NCBI GenBank assembly: GCA_030018555.1
Contig: JASEHY010000073.1
Location: forward strand, 1-6,921
Length of the DNA stretch: 6,921 bases
From: Planctomycetota bacterium
GTDB lineage: Bacteria; Planctomycetota; MHYJ01; JACQXL01
Direction of reading: 5' to 3'
In this document: in pieces, positions 1 through 5,879 of the stretch
Layout of the letters: every line of letters begins with the position of its first letter
Numbering within the stretch: the stretch's first letter is position 1
Notes under the pieces: generated by a model
What the model was told of the DNA's origin: nothing
What the model saw: only the letters and a program-made list of their open reading frames with translations
The model's database searches: none
Translations under genes and position numbers: made by a program

Positions 1-39
1 GCAATCCGCTACTTTTTTTGTGAATAATCCGGGCTACTA

Positions 40-57
40 CCCCAGCCCCGCCCCCCC
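40..57 (-). other. G-rich run with quadruplex potential (minus strand)
   Basis: The plus strand has C-runs of 4, 4 and 7 separated by AG and G. On the minus strand this gives G7-C-G4-CT-G4, enough for four G-tracts of three if the first run splits. It lies about 290 bases after the rplJ stop in the direction of transcription. A role in ending or pausing transcription is speculation. Confidence 0.3.
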
Positions 58-99
58 ACGACAGCAAAGGGGGAATTCCCCGACCCTTCACTTTCGCTC

Positions 100-275
100 C
101 AATGAGTTGAAATGGTCTGGATACTGCGACGAGAAGGTCAGGTCAATGCGATGAGAGGGTCAGGTCAATGCGGAGATTGGGTTTCTTCAATGCGAATATT
201 GGATTTCGTCAATGCGATGATTTGGTTTCGTCAATGCGGTGATTGGGTTTCTTCAATGCGTTGAGAGAGTCAAGT
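100..275. repeat. Degenerate 22-bp tandem repeat, 8 units
   Basis: The heptamer CAATGCG begins at 144, 166, 188, 210, 232 and 254, exactly 22 bp apart. Variant units begin at 100 (CAATGAG) and 122 (TACTGCG) in the same register, giving eight contiguous units (176 bp). The first seven bases are the most conserved. The remaining 15 fall into two subtypes: one with GAGAGGGTCAGGT-like ends (units at 122, 144 and 254) and one with ATTGG(G/A)TTTC(T/G)T-like ends (units at 166, 188, 210 and 232). The period is not a multiple of three, so it is not a protein repeat. There are no unique spacers between identical repeats, so it is not a CRISPR array. Twenty-two bp is about two helical turns, as in iteron-type protein-binding arrays, but no replication gene is nearby and the function is unknown. 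Confidence 0.85.
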
Positions 276-311
276 CCTGTCCCCCCCCGAAAAATGGCAC
301 CAGAAAATCAC

Positions 312-328
312 CACAAAGGTCACAAAGG
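312..328. repeat. Short direct repeat CACAAAGG x2
   Basis: Two copies of CACAAAGG lie nine bases apart (312-319 and 321-328) just beyond the 3' end of rplJ. From memory, similar (CACAAAGG)n or (CACGAAGG)n low-complexity stretches are scattered in planctomycete and deltaproteobacterial genomes. No function can be assigned. Confidence 0.4.
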
Positions 329-348
329 AATAACGAATGAAATGGCTA

Positions 349-876
349 TTATGTGCGGGATGTAGAGGCGTATTGATTTAGCACCCTTGGTAGACGAGAG
401 ATTATGTCTGAAAGACCTCGGGCTAATCTAAAAGCCGGTGCCTTGAGAGTGGCTGCCAACAGAAATAATAATACTTCTCTTGAAGGCGTTTGGGCTAATT
501 TTTTTATTTCATCCGTATTAATAACATTTCCCTCAGCATATCCGCCCTTGATTCGTGGCAACTTATTCTTGGCTGTCCAACTCATTAGTTTTTTTGCGGT
601 GTTAATACTGTCTATTTCTTCAGAATATACTAATGCTAAAGGAACATTCATAAAATCAGATAGCCGATTGAAACTGATACCTTTTGTTGATTTAACCATT
701 TTTAGAAGAGAACTTTTCACTACATTAACCTTAATTTTGTTTTCCCTTAAATACCCTCTAAATTTAGTCATTTCGTCGGTTTTCATCCCACGGTAGTCAA
801 CGAGAAAACAATGGTCTATTAAATCATATTTTTTAGATAACTCTTTAACTACTTTATCTTTAAGTTTTTGAGACAT
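349..876 (-). CDS. rplJ: Large ribosomal subunit protein L10
   Basis: L10 binds 23S rRNA at the base of the L7/L12 stalk and carries L12 dimers on its C-terminal helix, so it helps recruit translation factors. The 175-residue product has the family N-terminal block FLVDYRGM (residues 24-31) followed by LRENKIKVNVVKSSLLK (43-59), the GGYAEG loop (111-116), and the C-terminal PSREVLLFLLAATLKAP region (131-147) leading into the L12-binding helix. Length is normal (about 165-180). The ATG has a good AAGGAG Shine-Dalgarno 8 nt upstream and lies only 15 nt after rplA, leaving no room for the long L10-binding leader known in E. coli. Oddity: the last four codons and stop (TSRT*) lie in a 14-nt sequence that also occurs in the palindrome at 6254-6267, so the C-terminal tail may come from an inserted repeat. 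rplL does not follow within the window. Confidence 0.95.
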   Translation of the reverse strand: MSQKLKDKVVKELSKKYDLIDHCFLVDYRGMKTDEMTKFRGYLRENKIKVNVVKSSLLKMVKSTKGISFNRLSDFMNVPLALVYSEEIDSINTAKKLMSWTAKNKLPRIKGGYAEGNVINTDEIKKLAQTPSREVLLFLLAATLKAPAFRLARGLSDIISRLPRVLNQYASTSRT

Positions 877-891
877 AAGTGAAACTCCTTA

Positions 892-1629
892 TTACTTCAA
901 CTTTATTGATAGTCCCGGTCCCATTGTTGATGAGACTGTAATGCTACGAATAAAATCACCTTTGATACCGCTGGGACGATGAGATTTAATATGTTCTATC
1001 GCCATATTAATATTTGCTTCAAGGTCGTTGACAGAGAATGAGATTTTACCTACCGGTAGATGAAGATTTCCATCTGCATCATTTCTATATTCTGTTTTGC
1101 CCGCCTTAAATTCTTTCACTGCGACAGAAATTTCATCAGTTACCGTGCCTGTTTTAGGCGATGGCATCTTTCCAATCGGACCAAGAATCCTGCCTAACTT
1201 ACTTACTTGTTTCATCAGAGATGGCGGAGTAATCGCCACATCAAAGTCAGTCCATCCGCCTTCTATTTTTTTTATCAGGTCTTCAAGTCCTACTTCGGTT
1301 GCTCCTGCCGCACGGGCTTCATCTGCCTCCTTACCGGCTGCGAAAACAATAACTCGTTTAGTTTTACCGATGCCCTTAGGAAAACTTACAGAACTTCTCA
1401 CCTGATGCTCACTTTTCTTTGGATCTATTCCAAGTTTTATGGCAATCTCTACAGTAGCATCAAATTTAGGTTGAGGCAGTGCCTTAAGAACACCCAAAGA
1501 TTCAGGAATGGAGTAGTAATAACATTTCTTCCTGTCTTCTATTTTAGCACCGTCTTTCTCTGTGGACTGTTTTTCAATCTCTTTTAATTGCTTGATAATC
1601 TGTTGATATCGTTTAGTTCTTTTTTTCAT
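892..1629 (-). CDS. rplA: Large ribosomal subunit protein L1
   Basis: L1 forms the mobile stalk beside the E site, which moves with deacylated tRNA; in many bacteria it also represses its own operon by binding the mRNA. The product has 245 residues, about ten more than the E. coli protein, with the extra length in a charged N-terminal segment (roughly residues 15-38). Family landmarks are VRSSVSFPKGIGK (77-89), GRILGPIGKMPSPKTGTVT (146-164) and the C-terminal VGKISF...N..A (193-211). The usual LGPRGLMP signature reads LGPIGKMP here. The ATG lies one base after the rplK stop with a short AGG element five bases upstream, consistent with translational coupling. rplJ follows after 15 nt. Identification is secure; the operator role is inferred from the family. 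Confidence 0.97.
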   Translation of the reverse strand: MKKRTKRYQQIIKQLKEIEKQSTEKDGAKIEDRKKCYYYSIPESLGVLKALPQPKFDATVEIAIKLGIDPKKSEHQVRSSVSFPKGIGKTKRVIVFAAGKEADEARAAGATEVGLEDLIKKIEGGWTDFDVAITPPSLMKQVSKLGRILGPIGKMPSPKTGTVTDEISVAVKEFKAGKTEYRNDADGNLHLPVGKISFSVNDLEANINMAIEHIKSHRPSGIKGDFIRSITVSSTMGPGLSIKLK

Positions 1630-1630
1630 A

Positions 1631-2056
1631 TTATCCTACTACCTCAATCCCCATATTTCTTGCAGTGCCTTCTATTATTTTAGTTGCTTTTTCTAAATCA
1701 GCGGTATTAAGGTCTTTTAGTTTGGTTTTGGCGATATCGCGAACCTGTTGGCTGGTAACTTTACCTACTTTGACCTTATTGGGTTGACCTGACCCCTGGG
1801 CAAGTCCGGCTGCCTTCTTCAATAAAACCGAGGCAGGCGGAGTTTTAAGAATAAAATCAAAGGAGCGGTCTTTGTAAATCGTGATAATAACGGGCGTAGT
1901 TATCCCTTGCGCATTTTTTGTCTGGGCATTAAATCTTGAGACAAACTCTCCGATATTAACACCGTGTTGCCCGAGTGCTGGTCCTACTGGTGGAGCAGGG
2001 GTTGCCTGTCCGCCAGAAACCTGTAATTTCACTACTGCTTTTACTTCCTTTGCCAT
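1631..2056 (-). CDS. rplK: Large ribosomal subunit protein L11
   Basis: L11 binds the GTPase-associated centre of 23S rRNA (the thiostrepton site) and is needed for factor-dependent GTP hydrolysis and for stringent-response signalling through RelA. The product has the standard 141 residues. The N-terminal domain has the conserved proline-rich segment ATPAPPVGPALGQHGVNI (18-35), and the C-terminal RNA-binding domain has KTPPAS...KKAAG (71-84) and GKVT..QV.DIA..K..DLN (97-117). The ATG is preceded by AAGGAG with a 10-nt spacer. It starts a tight rplK-rplA-rplJ unit. It is separated from nusG, its usual upstream neighbour, by the peptidase gene, and seems to have its own promoter at 2114-2142. 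Confidence 0.98.
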   Translation of the reverse strand: MAKEVKAVVKLQVSGGQATPAPPVGPALGQHGVNIGEFVSRFNAQTKNAQGITTPVIITIYKDRSFDFILKTPPASVLLKKAAGLAQGSGQPNKVKVGKVTSQQVRDIAKTKLKDLNTADLEKATKIIEGTARNMGIEVVG

Positions 2057-2107
2057 CTAATAAAATCTCCTTGCCAAGTCGCGACTAAAGGAAAAGATTC
2101 TTCAGAG
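2057..2107 (-). promoter_or_regulatory. rplK leader with palindrome next to the Shine-Dalgarno
   Basis: This is the predicted roughly 50-nt 5' leader of rplK-rplA-rplJ. It contains the 10-bp perfect palindrome AGTCGCGACT (2077-2086), just upstream of AAGGAG. A CCTT on one side of the palindrome can pair with the AAGG of the Shine-Dalgarno on the other, so a structure hiding the ribosome-binding site is possible. In E. coli, L1 represses this operon through the rplK leader. I could not match the known L1-binding fold here, so an operator role is only a hypothesis. Confidence 0.3.
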
Positions 2108-2113
2108 CAACTT

Positions 2114-2142
2114 ATAATAGCAAACATTTCTAACGGGGTAAA
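2114..2142 (-). promoter_or_regulatory. Probable sigma-70-type promoter for rplK-rplA-rplJ
   Basis: On the minus strand TTTACC (2137-2142) is followed after 17 bases by TATTAT (2114-2119). The -10 matches five of six consensus bases and the -35 four of six. Transcription would start near 2107, giving a leader of about 50 nt before rplK. Position in a 103-bp gap between two genes supports it. Confidence 0.5.
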
Positions 2143-2159
2143 GAAATTATTGTATTTTC

Positions 2160-3224
2160 TTATGGTATAAAACTCATCTTTGGCGCTAATTTATATGTGA
2201 AAGACGCCAGTAATTTGGCGGTATTTTCCAAGTCTGATAACGCAATAATTTCCACAGGTGTATGCATATAACGGTTGGGAACACTAACCAACCCCGTAGC
2301 GACACCTGCTTTGTTCAATTGAATTGCATTGGCATCGGTTGGAGTTGCAATCGGTTCTGCTTTAATCTGATAAGAAATTCTATTAGCCCGGGCAGTACTG
2401 ACTAATTTATCAAAGACAATCGGATTAATATTGGCACCACGGGAAATAGCCGGACCTTTGCCTAATGTAATTTCACCGGTTTTTTTAGCATTAGCATCCG
2501 GATAATCGGTCGCGTGTGTAACATCAATAGCAATACCGACATCAGGACTGATTCCGAAAGCACTTGTTCTAACACCGCGTGCGCCGATTTCTTCTTGAAC
2601 CGTAGAGACCCCAAAAACCGCTATCTGCGGTTTTTTTCTTGAGATTAACCTCATAGTCTCAGCCACTACGAAACTGCCCATCTTGTCATCAAATCCGCGT
2701 GCAACAACTAATCCGTTTTTGAGATAGTCCAGACCTGCTGCAAAAGTTATCGGGTCGCCTATAGAAATAATCTTTTCCACCTCGTCTTTAGTTCTGGCAC
2801 CGATATCAAGCCAGAGAGTATGAATTTTTGGAGTACCAGCAGATTTTCGCTCTTCTTCCTCCATCAGGTGAATCGCCTTTTTGCCAATCACCCCTAAAAC
2901 AGGCCCCTTTCTAGTATGGATGTAAAAACGTTGTCCCGGTAAAATAGCAGTATCAATGCCTCCAATCGGGCGAACATAAATATAACCTTTATCGTCTATA
3001 TAATTAACCATCAAGCCGATTTCATCACAGTGCCCACAAAGCATCAGGCGAAATTTGGCGTGAGGATTTATCACTGCAATGGCATTTCCATGGACATCCT
3101 TCTTTATTTCATCAACAAAAGGACGAACATATTTACACCATATTCCTTGTGCGGGCTGTTCGTAGCCCGAAGGACTGGGTGAGTCCACCAGTTCTTTCAG
3201 GAAGTTTAATGATTTTATCTCCAT
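2160..3224 (-). CDS. M42-family metallo-aminopeptidase (FrvX/TET-like)
   Basis: M42 enzymes are cobalt- or zinc-dependent cytoplasmic aminopeptidases, often assembled as 12-subunit tetrahedral (TET) particles that trim oligopeptides. The 354-residue product has normal family length and all expected active-site residues in order: His65 in GHCDEIG, Asp179 in GFDDKMG, the catalytic Glu211 and metal-ligand Glu212 in STVQEEIGARG, Asp234 in AIDVTHA, and His321 in PNRYMHTPVE. These spacings closely match the archaeal TET enzymes as I remember them. PSPSGYE near the N-terminus (16-22) is also typical. The substrate cannot be read from the sequence. No strong Shine-Dalgarno precedes the ATG; the start is chosen because MEIKSLNFLKEL fits the usual beginning. 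The gene sits between nusG and rplK, an unusual place, with promoter-like sequences on both sides. The open frame and complete catalytic set argue that it is functional. Confidence 0.93.
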   Translation of the reverse strand: MEIKSLNFLKELVDSPSPSGYEQPAQGIWCKYVRPFVDEIKKDVHGNAIAVINPHAKFRLMLCGHCDEIGLMVNYIDDKGYIYVRPIGGIDTAILPGQRFYIHTRKGPVLGVIGKKAIHLMEEEERKSAGTPKIHTLWLDIGARTKDEVEKIISIGDPITFAAGLDYLKNGLVVARGFDDKMGSFVVAETMRLISRKKPQIAVFGVSTVQEEIGARGVRTSAFGISPDVGIAIDVTHATDYPDANAKKTGEITLGKGPAISRGANINPIVFDKLVSTARANRISYQIKAEPIATPTDANAIQLNKAGVATGLVSVPNRYMHTPVEIIALSDLENTAKLLASFTYKLAPKMSFIP

Positions 3225-3275
3225 AAACTATTTCTTTTCACCACGTCTTTTCCTTCTTCCTTCAGAGAAAGAGAT

Positions 3276-3305
3276 ATTATATTGCTTCAATTTGCCAGTA
3301 GCCAA
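3276..3305 (-). promoter_or_regulatory. Possible internal promoter for the M42 peptidase
   Basis: On the minus strand TTGGCT (3300-3305) and a perfect TATAAT (3276-3281) are separated by 18 bases, overlapping the 3' end of nusG. Transcription would start near 3269, about 45 nt before the peptidase ATG. The -35 matches four of six bases. It would allow the peptidase to be expressed apart from secE-nusG. Confidence 0.4.
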
Positions 3306-3810
3306 GTTCTACAGCGGTAGGTCGGTTAAATACGATAATATTTACTTTCACCATTCCTTTTGAAGAGATTACCTCACTAATCATTCCCTCAAAACTTTCA
3401 AAAGGTCCTTCTTTTATTCTAACATTATCACCTTTTTTGAATTTGATTTTAATATCTGGTGCTGTTGTAGCAGTAGTAGAGACATCTCCTAAAAGAATCT
3501 GTTCTATTTCCGGTGGTTTTACCGACGTTGGATTTCTATCTCCCAGGAATTTTGCCACGCCGGGTGTTTCTTTCACAAACAACCATGTTTCTTCATTCAT
3601 TTCCATCTCCACAAAAATATAACCGGGGTATTTTTTTCTCTCTACTATTTTCTTCTGTTTCCCTCTCATTTCAGTTGTTCGTTCCTTAGGAACGAGTACC
3701 TTTGAAATAAGAACATCCATACCGCTGGACTGAATCCTTTGTTCAAGAGAACTCTTTGTAGTTTCTTCTTTATTCGTTGGAGTTATAACGACATACCAAT
3801 TTTTAGACAC
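3277..3810 (-). CDS. nusG: Transcription elongation/termination factor NusG
   Basis: NusG binds the RNA polymerase clamp through its NGN domain and contacts Rho or ribosomal protein S10 through its KOW domain, coupling transcription to termination or translation. The 177-residue product has a NGN domain at about 4-107, with NWYVVIT at the start and the signatures KKYPGYIFVEMEM (59-71) and VKETPGVAKFLG (79-90). After a short linker comes the KOW domain (about 122-175) with FKKGDNVRIKEGPFESFEG and a C-terminal FNRPTAVELGYWQIE. The start codon is GTG, chosen because GGAAGGG lies 8 nt upstream and the protein then begins at the usual point. It follows secE by 24 nt. Downstream, an aminopeptidase gene replaces the expected rplK. 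Confidence 0.97.
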   Translation of the reverse strand: MSKNWYVVITPTNKEETTKSSLEQRIQSSGMDVLISKVLVPKERTTEMRGKQKKIVERKKYPGYIFVEMEMNEETWLFVKETPGVAKFLGDRNPTSVKPPEIEQILLGDVSTTATTAPDIKIKFKKGDNVRIKEGPFESFEGMISEVISSKGMVKVNIIVFNRPTAVELGYWQIEAI

Positions 3811-3834
3811 GGTTATTCCCTTCCTGTTAATTTC

Positions 3835-4290
3835 TCACCTAATATAAATAAATCGCATGATTTGAGACAAAATAATATCAATTACAAATATAAAAAGACC
3901 GATAATTATCACAGAAATAATAACCGCAACAGAAGCACCCCAGTATTCGTTTCGCGGAGGCCACGATACCCTCTTTAATTCAAACTCGGTTTCAATGAGA
4001 AAATCAGCCGGCTTTGTTGCATTTATAATAAAGCGATTAATGAGTATCACTATGCTTAAAAATAGAACTACAGAAAAAATAAATCCTGTGGTAATATTGA
4101 AATCAAAAAATGGGACGGTATATATTAAAATTCCCCATAAAGTCGGTTTAGGGGGAAAATCAGTGATACTCTGATGGGGAATGTAGAAAAATAGAGAAAC
4201 ACAACCAAAGAGGGCAAAAAAACTGCACAGCACCCATGTTACAAAACGAATTATTAATCCTTCTCTCTGTTTATAAACTATCAGATTCAT
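3835..4290 (-). CDS. secE: Preprotein translocase subunit SecE, long form
   Basis: SecE clamps SecY in the SecYEG inner-membrane channel. The 151-residue product has three predicted membrane helices at about 12-37, 66-88 and 119-148. The conserved SecE core is at the C-terminus: an amphipathic ETEFELKRVSWPPRNEY segment (100-116) followed by the essential helix. Many bacteria have only that last helix; the longer N-terminal part and the VYK start (5-7) resemble planctomycete SecE as I recall it. The ATG is the only reasonable start because an in-frame TAG lies five codons upstream. No clear Shine-Dalgarno is visible. It lies 38 nt after tRNA-Trp and 24 nt before nusG, so it is very likely co-transcribed with both. 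Confidence 0.92.
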   Translation of the reverse strand: MNLIVYKQREGLIIRFVTWVLCSFFALFGCVSLFFYIPHQSITDFPPKPTLWGILIYTVPFFDFNITTGFIFSVVLFLSIVILINRFIINATKPADFLIETEFELKRVSWPPRNEYWGASVAVIISVIIIGLFIFVIDIILSQIMRFIYIR

Positions 4291-4328
4291 ACGGAAGTGG
4301 TACTACTTTCTCTCAAGGCGAAAACAAG

Positions 4329-4402
4329 CAGGTCTGGAGGGATTCGAACCCCCAACATCCGGTTTTGGAGACCGGCGCTCTACCAATTAGAGCTACAGAC
4401 CT
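4329..4402 (-). tRNA. tRNA-Trp (anticodon CCA)
   Basis: Cloverleaf: acceptor AGGTCTG/CAGACCT with discriminator G; D-stem GCTC/GAGC; anticodon stem CCGGT/ACCGG with loop CTCCAAA; T-arm GGGGG-TTCGAAT-CCCTC type. The anticodon CCA decodes UGG. CCA is not encoded. The D-loop (TAATTGGTA) has nine bases, one more than usual, with T first, but keeps the GG pair. The gene begins one base after the rpmG stop codon, so L33 mRNA and tRNA must be separated by processing. tRNA-Trp before secE-nusG is a common arrangement in many phyla. Confidence 0.97.
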
Positions 4403-4403
4403 T

Positions 4404-4553
4404 TTATTTCTTCTTTTCCTTATGTAAAATATGCTTGTGGCAGATACGACAGAATTTCTTTAATTGTAATTTTGCCTGTTTCTTGGTGTGTTTACTGGTG
4501 CGGTAATATCTATTACCGCATTGTGAACACTCAAGAAAAATCCACTCTCTCAT
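4404..4553 (-). CDS. rpmG: Large ribosomal subunit protein L33 (zinc-ribbon type)
   Basis: L33 is a small basic protein near the E site of the 50S subunit. Translating the minus strand from ATG at 4553 gives 49 residues beginning MREWIFLECSQCGNRYYRT and ending HILHKEKKK, the full family length. Two CxxC pairs (Cys9/Cys12 and Cys35/Cys38) form the zinc ribbon found in the C+ type, while many paralogues have lost them. The stop codon is one base away from tRNA-Trp. No good Shine-Dalgarno is present: AGAGG lies 19 nt upstream and is part of a small hairpin (AGAGG-GTA-CCTCT, 4565-4577). The position between tuf and tRNA-Trp-secE is a common location for rpmG. Confidence 0.95.
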   Translation of the reverse strand: MREWIFLECSQCGNRYYRTSKHTKKQAKLQLKKFCRICHKHILHKEKKK

Positions 4554-4581
4554 AATATTTATGCAGAGGTACCCTCTACAG

Positions 4582-4619
4582 AAAAATGCCTCTTCCTATT
4601 TGGGTTGGCTTAAAAGAGG
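4582..4619 (-). terminator. Weak terminator or attenuator candidate between tuf and rpmG
   Basis: On the minus strand CCTCTT (4614-4619) can pair with AAGAGG (4589-4594) across a 19-nt loop, followed by CA and five T residues (4582-4586). The stem is only 6 bp and the loop is long, so full termination is unlikely; partial attenuation that lowers expression after tuf is possible. A small hairpin (4565-4577) follows. Confidence 0.25.
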
Positions 4620-4640
4620 ATGAAACTATTTTCGTGCCAA

Positions 4641-5849
4641 TTACTGTAAGACTTTGGTTACCACACCAGCGCCTACTGTCTTACCGCCCTCGCGTATCGC
4701 AAAACGTTGTTTTTCTTCCATCGCCACAGGTGTAATTAATTCTACTGTTAAACGAGAGTTATCACCTGGCATAACCATTTCTATACCCTGTGGTAGCGCA
4801 ACAGCGCCGGTAACATCCGTCGTCCTGAAAAAGAATTGTGGCCTATATCCGCTAAAGAAAGGTGTATGACGTCCTCCTTCATCCTTGGACAGAATATAAG
4901 CTTCACACTCAAATTTTATATGCGGGGTGATTGTCCCGGGCGTGGAGATTACCATACCTCTCTCTAATTCATCTTTCTCAATACCTCTCAAAAGCACTCC
5001 GACATTATCGCCCGTAATACCCTCATCTAATAGTTTATTAAACATTTCCACCCCTGTTACCACGCTCTTTTTTACTTCTTTGGAGAAGCCGATGATATCT
5101 ACGGGGTCATTTACTTTAATCTTACCTCTTTCAATACGGCCAGTTCCTACTGTACCTCTCCCTTTAATACTGAATACATCTTCTACCTGCATCAGGAAAG
5201 GTTTATCAACTTCACGAATCGGCTCAGGAATATGCTCATCAATGGCATCCATCAATTTCCAGATTGAACTACACCACTGGCATTCTCTTTTTGCACACAG
5301 ACATTCCAACGCCTTTAACGCAGCACCTCTGATAATCGGTATCTTATCGCCTGGGAAATTATACTTGTTCAATAAATCCCTGATTTCCACTTCCACAATA
5401 TCAAGAAGTTCAGGGTCAGTAACCAGGTCAGTCTTAGAAAGGAATACCGCTATTGACGGCACCTGCACCTGTCTTGCCAGGAGGACATGTTCTCTGGTTT
5501 GAGGCATTGGACCATCAACACCTGAAACTACCAGAATAGCACCATCCATTTGTGCTGCACCTGTAATCATATTCTTAATATAATCAGCATGACCAGGGCA
5601 ATCTATATGGGCATAATGCCGCTTGGTAGTCTCATATTCCACATGCGCCACCATAATCGTGAGAATCTTGGTTTCGCCTCTTTGTTCACCGCCTTTGGCT
5701 ATTTCAGCATATGACTTGGCGCTGGATAATTTGTGTTTTGCCAGCACATTAGTTATAGCACTGGTCAAAATGGTTTTACCATGGTCAATATGCCCGATGG
5801 TTCCCACATTTATATGTGGTTTAGTTCTACTAAATTTCTCTTTTGCCAT
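4641..5849 (-). CDS. tuf: Translation elongation factor Tu (divergent G motifs)
   Basis: EF-Tu carries aminoacyl-tRNA to the ribosomal A site and hydrolyses GTP on codon recognition. The 402-residue product has the GTPase domain (about 1-209) and two beta-barrel domains. G1 is GHIDHGKT (19-26), but the next residue is Ile27 where Thr/Ser is usual. G2 keeps Thr64 but reads KILTI instead of RGITI. G3 DCPGH (83-87) keeps catalytic His87. G4 reads SKTD (138-141) instead of NKxD. G5 reads AAL (176-178) instead of SAL. A cysteine group C183-x-C185-x4-C190-x2-C193 lies just after G5. Domains 2 and 3 are canonical (GRGTVGTGRIERG; GGRHTPFFSGYRPQF). The start at 5849 is set by AAGGAGG (5858-5864), the ordinary MAKEKFSRTKPHINVGTIGH beginning, and because a longer frame would run into the tRNA. 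It is co-transcribed with tRNA-Thr(GGU) 30 nt upstream. Confidence 0.97.
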   Translation of the reverse strand: MAKEKFSRTKPHINVGTIGHIDHGKTILTSAITNVLAKHKLSSAKSYAEIAKGGEQRGETKILTIMVAHVEYETTKRHYAHIDCPGHADYIKNMITGAAQMDGAILVVSGVDGPMPQTREHVLLARQVQVPSIAVFLSKTDLVTDPELLDIVEVEIRDLLNKYNFPGDKIPIIRGAALKALECLCAKRECQWCSSIWKLMDAIDEHIPEPIREVDKPFLMQVEDVFSIKGRGTVGTGRIERGKIKVNDPVDIIGFSKEVKKSVVTGVEMFNKLLDEGITGDNVGVLLRGIEKDELERGMVISTPGTITPHIKFECEAYILSKDEGGRHTPFFSGYRPQFFFRTTDVTGAVALPQGIEMVMPGDNSRLTVELITPVAMEEKQRFAIREGGKTVGAGVVTKVLQ

Positions 5850-5879
5850 ATACCTTTCCTCCTTTATATTATATTGTTT

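Larger units (their letters stand above)
1..348. other. Gene-free, repeat-rich region downstream of rplJ
   Basis: I find no credible coding region, RNA gene or clear terminator here. The stretch contains a T-run near 13-19, C-rich runs at 40-57 and 281-288, a 12-bp palindrome (GGGGAATTCCCC, 70-81), eight 22-bp tandem units (100-275) and two CACAAAGG copies (312-319, 321-328). In most bacteria rplL would follow rplJ within about 100 bases, but nothing resembling L7/L12 (alanine/lysine-rich, with a C-terminal KxGLKEAK-like segment) is present. On the minus strand, the sequence after the C-run reads GGGGACAGGACTTGAC, which reminds me of sequences near REP-associated (Y1) transposases. That resemblance is from memory and is weak. 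Confidence 0.7.

Noticed and set aside
100..275. CRISPR array
   Set aside because: Units are contiguous, degenerate throughout and without unique spacers; no cas genes are present.
404..796. Plus-strand open frame of about 130 codons opposite rplJ
   Set aside because: It is antisense to a clearly identified L10 gene and matches no family I know.
892..1629. L1 as a pseudogene because of the altered LGPRGLMP motif
   Set aside because: The frame is intact, the rest of the protein is well conserved and it is embedded in a tight operon; the change looks lineage-specific.
4927..5502. Plus-strand open frame of about 190 codons opposite tuf
   Set aside because: Antisense shadow of EF-Tu with low-complexity Ser/Thr/Ile content and no start signal.
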